Assembly (NCBI GenBank): GCA_963693365.1
Contig: CAVNZM010000007.1
Coordinates: forward strand, 9,300,001 to 9,364,000
Origin: Amoebidium appalachense
Taxonomy: Eukaryota > Ichthyosporea
Reading direction: 5' to 3'
Length of the DNA: 64,000 nt
In this document: positions 1 through 64,000 of the stretch, in pieces
Layout: the number at the start of each line of letters is the position of its first letter
How positions within the stretch are numbered: the stretch's first letter is position 1
Made by a program: the position numbers and the translations under genes
The notes under the pieces: generated by a model
Seen by the model: the letters and a program-made list of their open reading frames with translations, nothing else
The model's database searches: none
Told to the model about the DNA's origin: nothing

Positions 1-70
1 TATCAGGGTTTACTTTCTCTACGAGACACCATAAAGACTACAAGGAGAAATCAATTAGTTGGGGTTCCCC

Positions 71-71
<1 letters not shown>

Positions 72-107
<36 letters not shown>
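72..107 (-). repeat. Poly(A) tail of the retrotransposon (poly-T on + strand)
   Basis: A run of 36 T on the + strand is poly(A) in the sense of the RT ORF and lies about 120 nt beyond its stop codon. It is flanked by GGGGTTCCCC on one side and AGGGGCTCCCCT on the other. This is the expected position for a LINE 3' tail. Confidence 0.65.
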
Positions 108-111
<4 letters not shown>

Positions 112-143
112 GGGCTCCCCTCGGGACACTCGGTATCAGCTGG

Positions 144-217
<74 letters not shown>
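144..217 (-). repeat. (CA)n array in the retrotransposon 3' UTR
   Basis: About 37 TG units on the + strand (CA in the sense of the RT ORF) begin just past the ORF stop and precede the poly(A) tail. Confidence 0.8.
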
Positions 218-222
<5 letters not shown>

Positions 223-226
223 TGCG

Positions 227-2908
227 CTATAATTTTGTAGTGATGTGTTTCTCAAGCCAATCAATACATCTAATAAACAGGTCGTAGTTACGCGTGTTTA
301 GTATAAAATCAAGGATGTTGTAATTTACAGGTAGGCTATCTTTCTGGGTGTCTGTTGTGAATGTGACGTGTGTGTGTTGCGGTATTATGTGGTCTATCAA
401 ACTACATTTGGCGATACATGACCGGTTAAACTGGTGTGTGTGTGTGTTGTTTGGGCATGCAAATGATGCCACCTTATACTTATTAGATCTCCACTGTATA
501 GCACGTGTACAGTAAAAGCGTGGTAATTGATCAATAATACCATCAGCTAGAGAAAGACCAGTTCTACAGGAAGGTAATATGTATTTAGGTGTTATACACT
601 TGCGAGTGCCATATTTGGCAATATGGTTGAGGCGGTCAGTATATATAAAACGAGACATAAGGCTTAGTTTTTCAAGGTGTATGCTTTCATCGGGTCTAGT
701 GTCGTTTGGTATCTTTTTCCATTTGTTATATTGCGTGATTATCTTGTGATTGTGTACATGTTTAATAAGTAAGTGGCAGTCCAAAGTCACACACACACTA
801 TTGCGGGGTTTATTTGTATTTGTGCCCAGGGGAGAAGGGGAGAGAGAGGGGAGGAAAGAGGGGAGAGGTGAGGAGGGGACAGGTCGGATAGAGAAGAGAG
901 GGTGGGAGGGCAAATACTTCTTTAAGCGGCTTATGTGCTTATTGAATTTCAGCGCGAGATAGGATACTCTAGCAGCTATTGGGACCAGACCATATATCGA
1001 GAGCGTTACAGGCCCAGGTTTACAACAGTTGTTAGATAGAAAGGAGGCAACTTCTGCTTCAAGGAAATTTGCCAAGGGTTTAAGCGCTCTAGTTCTCTCT
1101 TTCTTGATCCAAGCGGCGAGAAGGGGTAAACCATATTCACATGCCGGGAAGACAAAAGTGCGAATAAATGTAAGTCTAATAGAAGGATGGAGGGGTGTGT
1201 CTTTAAAAATATTAGCCGAGAAGAAAGCTAACCGCTTACGAGCCAACTCTACCCTCTTTTCGACCATATGGGGAAACATAACACCAACAGAATCAACCGG
1301 AACACCAAGATATTTGTATTCTGGAACTATAGGTACAGGTTTAGATGATAATGTAAATGTGTGTAAATTGTTAGCTATATCAGGTACAAGAACACCACAT
1401 TTGTCTATGTTAAGGATCATAAGGTTTGCCTTGCACCACTCTGACACTACATCGAACAATCTTTGCAGGCGTCTAGGGGTACGGGCAAGGAGGGACAGAT
1501 CATCAGCATAGAGAAGTGCAGGCGGAAAGTTATTAATAGGGTCATCGTTTTCGGCGTAAATCTTGACAGCCAAATCATCTATAAATAGGTTAAACAAAAA
1601 GGGGCTAAGCAATGAGCCCTGCAAGAGACCTCTAGTACGAGCAAAACCATATGAAAGATGCCCATTAACCACAGCTCTACCATAGGTTTGAGACAAGAGT
1701 GCTTCTAACAGAACACCAATGCAGTGTGGTACACCCCGTGCAGCAAGCTTTTCCCATAGGAGACCAGGGGAGACAGAATCGTAAGCAGTTTTCCAATCAA
1801 TAAAGCCAACATATTGTGCACCAACTTGCATAGAATCGTGCAGTGCCATTATTTGAACATAACATGAATTGTTTTTACGAAAAGCGGATTGGCATGGGTG
1901 TATGTGAAGAATAGATTGAAACCTAGGGTGATGTGCAAATAACCTAAGTAAGCAAGCTTCAAAGAATCTACGAACAACCTGGGTTAGTGTAATGGGGCGA
2001 AAGGATGATATGGGGCCCTCAGAGTCCTTCTTAACTATGGGGATCACTAAGGTATCTAACCAAGATGACGGGACATGTCCACATTTAACACACCAAGAAA
2101 AGAGAGAGCTTAACATGATAGTAAGATCAGGTTTAATAGCACGATCACTTTCCTTTTGTGGGTAGGAGGGAACAAGGATTTTAAGAAACCCAGCAGGGAG
2201 TCCATCAGGTCCACAAGACTTACTAGAGCTATAACTAGATATCACAGACCATATGGCATCGGGACTGAAAAAGGGGAGGATCGATTCTATGGGGATAGAT
2301 GGGTCTACAGGCCACACAATAGGTTTCTGAGCGGGGGTCCTATCTTTAAACAGTTCCGAGAAATACTTATCAGAGTCTATGAGGGGGTCTCCAGTGGTAT
2401 CACCAATAATACGAGCAGGGGGGCCAAATCGATTCATACTAGCAAGCCGGCGCAAGCTTTCCTTTTGAGACAGGGGTTCACCTAGTCTAGCGGGAGTGGT
2501 GTTTGGTAACAAGAGAGCATCGGGATATTCCTTCCTACCACCGCCAGCATAATCACCGAGATCTATCAAATCATCAACAATAAAGTTAGTGCATGTATCT
2601 AGTACGAGATGTGAATCTGGCCTGGCTTGTGCAGATTCTAATAGGCGCATATATATAGGGTGTTTCGTAGCATAGCATACACATACATCAACTCTACCCC
2701 ACTGTGACTTAAGCTGGGATAGACGGAGGCGAAAGGTGGGAGGGGGAGGGGGGAGCAGATCAAGGGAGATCTTAGGTAGGAAAAGGATAGGAGTTGAGTT
2801 CCGAATTGTTTTTACTTTATACCGAAAATAATTATAGCTATAGTGATTGTCAACCCTCAAAAGCTTGCTCACAGAAGGTTTCAGTATACAGTACTTTAGC
2901 TTCAGCAT
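227..2908 (-). CDS. Non-LTR retrotransposon reverse transcriptase (893 aa ORF)
   Basis: An uninterrupted 893-codon frame encodes a reverse transcriptase of the RVT_1 family as found in non-LTR (LINE-type) retrotransposons, which copy element RNA into a nicked chromosomal target. Visible motifs in order: a pre-RT linker; FRPITLTQ near residue 300; palm motif A FIDWKTAYDSV; RGLLQGSLLSPFLFNLFIDD; and the catalytic YADD at about residues 467-470 (genomic 1499-1510). A long C-terminal extension follows, with Cys/His residues (ACPNNTHTHQFNRSC..KC) that might form a zinc knuckle. No apurinic-like endonuclease domain is seen upstream, so this is either a 5'-truncated copy or an element with its endonuclease elsewhere. 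The first Met is only the first in the open frame. Downstream on the minus strand come a (CA)n run and a poly(A) tail, as expected of a LINE 3' end. The lack of stops suggests a young copy. Clade assignment is not attempted. Confidence 0.88.
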   Translation of the reverse strand: MLKLKYCILKPSVSKLLRVDNHYSYNYFRYKVKTIRNSTPILFLPKISLDLLPPPPPTFRLRLSQLKSQWGRVDVCVCYATKHPIYMRLLESAQARPDSHLVLDTCTNFIVDDLIDLGDYAGGGRKEYPDALLLPNTTPARLGEPLSQKESLRRLASMNRFGPPARIIGDTTGDPLIDSDKYFSELFKDRTPAQKPIVWPVDPSIPIESILPFFSPDAIWSVISSYSSSKSCGPDGLPAGFLKILVPSYPQKESDRAIKPDLTIMLSSLFSWCVKCGHVPSSWLDTLVIPIVKKDSEGPISSFRPITLTQVVRRFFEACLLRLFAHHPRFQSILHIHPCQSAFRKNNSCYVQIMALHDSMQVGAQYVGFIDWKTAYDSVSPGLLWEKLAARGVPHCIGVLLEALLSQTYGRAVVNGHLSYGFARTRGLLQGSLLSPFLFNLFIDDLAVKIYAENDDPINNFPPALLYADDLSLLARTPRRLQRLFDVVSEWCKANLMILNIDKCGVLVPDIANNLHTFTLSSKPVPIVPEYKYLGVPVDSVGVMFPHMVEKRVELARKRLAFFSANIFKDTPLHPSIRLTFIRTFVFPACEYGLPLLAAWIKKERTRALKPLANFLEAEVASFLSNNCCKPGPVTLSIYGLVPIAARVSYLALKFNKHISRLKKYLPSHPLFSIRPVPSSPLPSFLPSLSPSPLGTNTNKPRNSVCVTLDCHLLIKHVHNHKIITQYNKWKKIPNDTRPDESIHLEKLSLMSRFIYTDRLNHIAKYGTRKCITPKYILPSCRTGLSLADGIIDQLPRFYCTRAIQWRSNKYKVASFACPNNTHTHQFNRSCIAKCSLIDHIIPQHTHVTFTTDTQKDSLPVNYNILDFILNTRNYDLFIRCIDWLEKHITTKL

Positions 2909-2989
2909 TAATTACGTAAAGATGCATATAATAAGAAAATATATTAAATACGAATGTAGCTAAAAAGAAAAAGAAAAATAGCTCTTGGG

Positions 2990-3232
2990 TAATTTGAAGC
3001 GGCGCCGCGGCGTGGCGGCTCAGGGTTCCGAGAGGCGATCCGATTCGAACCAAGATGTTTAAACCACCGAGTTACTACTATCATCCATGGATTTGTGGAC
3101 TCCAAGCCGGACAAGTTGAGCCAAACTTTGACCAGAAAGCGACAATTGTTTTATGAGCACCCAGAACATTAACGTGGGGCCCCTTTGCAAGGACTCGAAT
3201 CCGAGATGAACCAGTTAACCTGACCCTATTTT
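2990..3232 (-). other. Two tRNA-like (A-box/B-box-like) modules upstream of the RT ORF
   Basis: Read on the minus strand, 3232-3180 holds a D-arm-like AGGTTAACTGGTTCAT followed by a T-loop-like GGATTCGAGTCC. At 3092-3035 there is a second pair, AACTCGGTGGTTTAAAC then TTGGTTCGAATCGG. Both pairs are spaced too closely to contain an anticodon arm, so they are not complete tRNA genes. They could be a pol III promoter, a SINE-like head, or the element's 5' UTR. Confidence 0.35.
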
Positions 3233-3259
3233 CTATCATCATTCAGTACACATTGAAGC

Positions 3260-3261
<2 letters not shown>

Positions 3262-3292
<31 letters not shown>
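3262..3292 (+). repeat. Poly-C tract
   Basis: A run of 31 C. Just downstream, 3361-3485 holds several A-rich runs. Confidence 0.9.
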
Positions 3293-3299
3293 TGGCCGC

Positions 3300-3450
3300 C
3301 GGGCACCCGTTGTCCACATATTAAAGTACACAACCGAAAAAAGTGGGATGAAAGAAAAAGGGGGGAAAAAAAAAAAAATCAAAAACTTGGAGAAGGGGAA
3401 AAAAAAAAAAAGAGCTGGCATGCCATTCGAATTTTCCAAGAAAAGACTGA

Positions 3451-3487
<37 letters not shown>

Positions 3488-5091
3488 GCAAGAAAGAAAA
3501 GAAAAAAAAAATGTATCTCCACGTACGTATGAGTATGAGTTGTATCTTGTAACGTCGTTATGACAACATGGGTATCTTTAATCATTGTGGAAGTACAGTA
3601 CAAGTGCCTGCACCTCATCACAGCTCATGTATATATATATGTGTCGTTACTGAAACAGCAAATTCCCCCTTGAAAACAATTACTGATCATGAAATATAAC
3701 TTATCTGATATCATATATTCGTACATATCTATATGCCTCTGTAGGCACTTGAAGATATTTTTTCTTCTTTTGACTGGATTTATTCAACGGAAAGATATGC
3801 AAGTATGCACGGCAGCATACACGTATAATGATGAGTTGCCAAATAAACACTTCACGAGTTATCCAGTAACAAGTGCATATACCGAGACTACTGAACACTG
3901 TGTGAAAGTCATATAGATACTCAATGTGACGACCAACAGAATTCAACAAAAAGTCTGAAGTGTTCCCATTGCCAGCCAATGTAGCAGACACCCGTAGGGA
4001 AAGAGGCAAAACGCGACATAAAAGACTAACACCTATCAACATGCTTTCGATTTAAAAGTTCAGCACAAATTAAAAAGTGGCACGTACCAACGTTCGGCGA
4101 TGGAAAAAGAATTACGCCACTGCACACTGTCCATGCATTATCAACATCAGAGCACCATACAGACTAGTCTACTAGGGTGGTATCCATACGTACAGCAGGA
4201 GAAATGTATCGATATCCTGCCTGAAAATATTGGGCGGGTCGGAGGGGGGTTCGTGGTGGGGACTCTTTGGGTCAGTGCTGAATCGGCCCAAATTAAAAAA
4301 GAAAATGGTCCACATACTGTACACACTCTGACATGATGGCAGCCTAAGCAAGACATCAATCTCCATTACATATTTCACCGCGCTGCCATAAATCATATAA
4401 ATCATTACAAGCATATTGCAGAGGGCCAAACTCCTACAATACTATCTACCAAGTTTTTATCTCCCAGGAGTAAACTTAAAAAGGAGATGTAGATCTCGTC
4501 CTGTTAGGTTACCGCAAGGTCACATGTGACACTGTATGCGCAAACAGTGCTTGCTTTTGATTGGCGCGCACCATACCCGAAAAATCGACAGCTGTTGACT
4601 GTCGTCGGTAAGCTCTTTGAAAACAAGCGCTTCAGTGTGTACTGTAAACTGTAATTTGCCTTAGGGTCATTCTGACGGTTAGTGCTCCTTTGGTACAACA
4701 TCACCTAGGGTAGAGAAGCAGGTGTAAAAGCCACCCAAGCACAACCAAGACCCCCGGAGGGTGGGTCGAATCAGGTGCGTTTTGCTCTTTCCTGGGAGTA
4801 GAGAGAATAAGCACACACTTTTGGACGGTTGGTTGGCACCTTACCTCTCGAGCTTGCACGAAGCACAGATGCAAGGAAGGGGGTTTAAAGAAGTAAAAAA
4901 TAGGCAGGTTTAATAGGTAGTTCTGAGGCCAGGAAAAGTTTATAGTGAGATAAGACGTAAATGAGTGACTGATCGGGCTGTAAGCTTAGGGAGGGAGGGA
5001 GCGCGCACAGTGCAATGTGCTGTTATGTGCTTAGATGATTGCAAGGGGCAGGGATGTTACGAGTGTTGTGGGGTAGGGGGGTGAGGGTATC

Positions 5092-5122
<31 letters not shown>

Positions 5123-5204
5123 GAGGGGAGAAGGGGAAGGAAGGGGAAGGCACGGGGGGGGGAGGGGGGGAGAGATAGAGAGAGAGGGAGGGAGAGAGGG
5201 GGGG

Positions 5205-5238
<34 letters not shown>

Positions 5239-5513
5239 GGGTGACGGGAGGATGTGAGATCTGAACTAGATGTTTTTTAGTTGCACGCTCAAGACAGGTC
5301 ACAACGGAAGTTTGGTTGGATGGATCACAAGATGGGGCCTAGTGAGTTGGAAAGAAGATTGCTACATTCACGTGGCGAAGGAGGGAGGGAGGACGGGGAG
5401 GGGGTGGGAGGGGGTTTGGTTTTTTTTAAGGAATAAGGACTGGGATGGGGCTGGACATGTGTGTGTTGTTGTGGTGGTGGTGGATTTTTTTTTTTTTTTT
5501 TTTCTTTCTCTTT

Positions 5514-5544
<31 letters not shown>

Positions 5545-6086
5545 GGGGGGGTAAGAGAGAGAGAGAGAGAATGACCAGAGTATATAAAGGAAACGGTACA
5601 GAGAGAAGAGGGAGGGAGAGACAGACAGGAGAGGGAGAGGGTGAGGGAGGGAAGGAGGAGGAGAGGGAGAGAGGGGGAAGAAGAGTGAGACGGATTGGGA
5701 GGGAGAGGGAGAGAGGCTGTGTGTGCGCGCTTGCGTGTGTGTGTACATGCCCATGTTTTTGGGTGGAGAAGGAACGAATGGGGTTGGGAGGTGGGTTGGT
5801 TTTGCATATTGACGTATTGTTTGAATGGGTGTGTAGGGGTCAGGGTAGGACGTCCTGTATGGGCATGCTGAGCTGAGTTTGTATTTGGAAAACGGGTTGT
5901 TCCATGTCTGATTGGTTTTGCTTGTTTCTGCCTTTTACCCCCCCCCCCCCCCCCCACCCCCCCCCGGACCCAAAAAAAAAAAAAAAAGGAAAAAGAGAAC
6001 AATCAAATAAACACACACACACATGCGCGCGCACGCGCACCCCCCCCCCCCCCCCCCCCCCCCCCCACACCCCCACCCCCACACCC
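3300..6086. other. Intergenic or leader-intron region with no supported gene
   Basis: No open frame here resembles a protein. The stretch holds A-rich runs (3361-3485), a unique AT-balanced portion (3.5-5.0 kb), a (GGC)n block at 5094-5120, purine-rich GA/GGGA sequence (5120-5260 and 5560-5720), T(n)G(n) at 5487-5550 and C(n)A(n) at 5938-5986. Around 4558-4570, GATTGGCGCGC combines an inverted CCAAT box with an E2F-like core. A good donor-like TCG|GTAAGC follows at 4608, so a non-coding first exon of GCN1 could lie here. This is inference only. Confidence 0.45.
5094..5120 (+). repeat. (GGC)9 trinucleotide block
   Basis: Nine GGC units directly precede a G/A-rich purine stretch ending in about 30 G. 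Confidence 0.85.
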
Positions 6087-6293
6087 ACATCATGTTCAAG
6101 TGAAACAGTATCTGAGTTGGGTTTCGTTAACGAGGGGAATAGGTCGAAACTCGGGTACTGTGGATGACGTGGGCCCCCCCTGAGGATGGGCTCTGCTTAT
6201 TATGCATACTCTTTATGTATGGCTTGCATTCTGCATCGTGTTATCCGTTTGTTCTTGTGTACTTCGTACTTTTTGACGCATTCAAAACCCCCC
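6087..6293 (+). repeat. Truncated copy C of the dispersed ~1-kb repeat
   Basis: About 200 nt nearly identical to 16,038-16,231 and 36,047-36,243, ending at the same GACGCATTCAAA(C) boundary. It lacks the remaining 0.8-0.9 kb of the unit present in the other two copies, so it is truncated on the side away from the shared end. Confidence 0.85.
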
Positions 6294-6358
6294 ACACCCA
6301 CACCCACATCCACACACAAACACAAACACACACACGCACGCACGCAAACCCCCCCCCC

Positions 6359-6386
6359 CTTTTTTTGGGGGGGGGGGGGGGGGGGG
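6359..6386 (+). repeat. T(n)G(n) composite tract
   Basis: T7 followed by about 20 G, preceded by a C run. It lies 240 nt upstream of the GCN1 start exon. Confidence 0.85.
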
Positions 6387-6604
6387 AGGGGGTGTAATTG
6401 TATGAGAAGAGACGGGCATTTCTTCCCCCAATTTTTCTCCTTTGTGTTTTTGAATGGGGGGTGGGTTGGGGGGGGGGGGGGGAGGCTAGGTATATTATTC
6501 TTTTCGTTATATTTCTTTCTTTCTTTCTTTCTTTCTTTTTTTTTTTTTGTAGAGGAGGAGGAGGTTGGGGGGAAAGAGTGGGGTGGTTCCTTTGCCCATA
6601 CTAA

Positions 6605-6618
6605 CAATTCAATTGCAG
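6605..6618 (+). promoter_or_regulatory. Probable 3' splice site of a leader intron before the GCN1 start codon
   Basis: TACTAACAATTCAATTGCAG ends six nt before the ATG. It combines a CTAAC branch-point-like motif with a CAG acceptor, which suggests that the start exon is preceded by a spliced non-coding exon. The leader exon itself is not identified. Confidence 0.5.
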
Positions 6619-6623
6619 TGACC

Positions 6624-63176
<56,553 letters not shown>

Positions 63177-63300
63177 ATATACAGTGTAATGGATATACAC
63201 GGTGGTGGGCAGTATCTCACAGGTGCAATAGATACACGGAGGATGAGATACCTGAGACTGGTCCTCGTAGATAGTGGTTGGATTTGAGGTCGGTGGGTGG

Positions 63301-63306
63301 ATTAAA
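63301..63306 (+). terminator. Candidate polyadenylation signal ATTAAA (GCN1)
   Basis: ATTAAA lies 125 nt after the stop codon. A canonical AATAAA occurs later at 63646-63651. Either could end the GCN1 transcript. Confidence 0.4.
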
Positions 63307-64000
63307 GGTGCCTGAATAAGGTTAAGAAGTTTGTATGCGAAAATGAAAAGCTCATGATTGGTGTAAGCACTTACGGTAGTATGACGGACATATTTTTTTT
63401 ATTTTTTGGGGGCCTTTTTTTCGTGTGTATAATGAATCGGCATACGAGTGACTCCAGTCAAAGGCGTGCTCTTTTTTGTTTTGTTTTGTTTCCTGGCCCC
63501 TTTGTATTCCTTTTCCTGACCTAATAATAGCTATTTGGTTGTTTTCTTTGTAGTTTGCATCACACCATAGCCATAGCACCACACCGCGTCACACGTGGTT
63601 CCAGCCGATCACAATTGGTTACTGCTGTCAGCCAGCGGACAGCAAAATAAATCCCATTCAGTACACGGACCTTGAAATCCTTCCCCCCCCCCCCCCACCC
63701 CCTCCCCCCCTTCTCCTCCCCCCTTTCCCCTGCGGGGGAAACTCCATGTGTGTGTGTGTGCTGTGTAGTCCAACATGCGATGTCGACATTGTTGTGAATG
63801 GAGTGAGTGTGCACGTCTTACTGGATCTGTGGACGTGTTGGTTTCGGTGTGTGGTGTCCGCGACGTAGGGGTGGGTGTGGATGGTGTGGTTTGTGTGTGT
63901 GTTTGTACGTATATAAGTGTTGGACGTGAGCTTGTGCGGTGGTGGTGGTGGTGGTGGTTGTGTGGGGGGGGGGGGGGGGGGGGGGGGGGGGCTGCAGAGG
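63307..64000. other. 3' flank without a supported gene
   Basis: Mostly unique sequence with a C-rich tract (63683-63730), TG/GGT-rich sequence from 63840 and a G tract at 63965-63991. The small open frames on the minus strand show no recognisable protein features. Confidence 0.5.
63646..63651 (+). terminator. Candidate polyadenylation signal AATAAA
   Basis: Canonical hexamer 470 nt beyond the GCN1 stop; alternative to 63301. Confidence 0.35.

Noticed and set aside
750-2485. Plus-strand frames inside the reverse transcriptase gene
   Set aside because: They are antisense shadows of the RT ORF, which carries the catalytic motifs.
3035-3232. Functional tRNA genes
   Set aside because: D-arm-like and T-loop-like blocks are present but there is no room for an anticodon arm, and acceptor stems do not pair convincingly.
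4100-4336. Upstream protein-coding exon beginning ATGGAAAAAGAATTACGC
   Set aside because: The translation shows no similarity to the GCN1 N-terminus, and the alignment already starts at 6624.
63352-63814. Small minus-strand frames (76 and 84 codons) in the 3' flank
   Set aside because: Short, without recognisable motifs or gene context; expected by chance in this stretch.

Overview
This is a nuclear eukaryotic window dominated by one very large split gene on the + strand. I can follow 76 coding exons from an ATG at 6624 to a TAG at 63174-63176. Their lengths sum to 7,995 nt, exactly divisible by three, and give a protein of 2,664 residues. The exon translations align in order, from N- to C-terminus, with GCN1, the HEAT-repeat ribosome-binding activator of the eIF2-alpha kinase GCN2 (about 2,670 residues in animals and fungi). 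Only about 14% of the 56.5-kb coding span is exonic. Exons average about 105 nt and introns about 650-750 nt.

The introns are saturated with simple sequence: homopolymeric C (or G) tracts of 20-60 nt, (CA/TG)n, (CT/GA)n, (AT)n, (CTG)n, and composite arrays. Nearly all of the many open frames in those tracts (poly-Pro, poly-Gly, THTHTH, VCVCVC, SLSLSL) are artefacts. GT-AG introns, a CTAAC branch-like motif before several acceptors, a non-LTR reverse transcriptase and a probable solo LTR all say eukaryote. The long intron-rich gene and its strong match to animal GCN1 would suit a unicellular relative of animals or a similar intron-rich protist. I cannot name the taxon from this sequence.

Layout: (1) 1-3,300, a minus-strand reverse-transcriptase ORF of 893 aa with a 3' tail of (CA)n and poly(A), and two tRNA-like modules just upstream of it; (2) 3.3-6.6 kb, intergenic or leader-intron sequence with no supported protein gene, ending in a truncated copy of a dispersed repeat; (3) 6.6-15.2 kb, GCN1 exons 1-12 (N-terminal HEAT region); (4) 15.2-34.8 kb, exons 13-40, with a roughly 1-kb dispersed repeat in intron 12 and a 25-bp minisatellite split by a solo LTR in intron 29; (5) 34.8-38.5 kb, the 3.7-kb intron 40, holding a second near-identical copy of the dispersed repeat and a 1.8-kb TG-based satellite; (6) 38.5-63.2 kb, exons 41-76, covering the eEF3-like region, the GCN2-binding region and the acidic C-terminus; (7) 63.2-64.0 kb, 3' flank with polyadenylation-signal candidates.

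No bacterial, CRISPR, defence or multi-gene pathway system is visible. The unusual content lies in genome architecture: C tracts repeatedly placed just downstream of 5' splice sites, CA arrays running straight into 3' splice sites, two CT arrays 10 kb apart sharing the same internal interruptions, a tandem duplication that copied the end of exon 73 with its donor site, and recurrent C(n)A(n)/T(n)G(n) composites.
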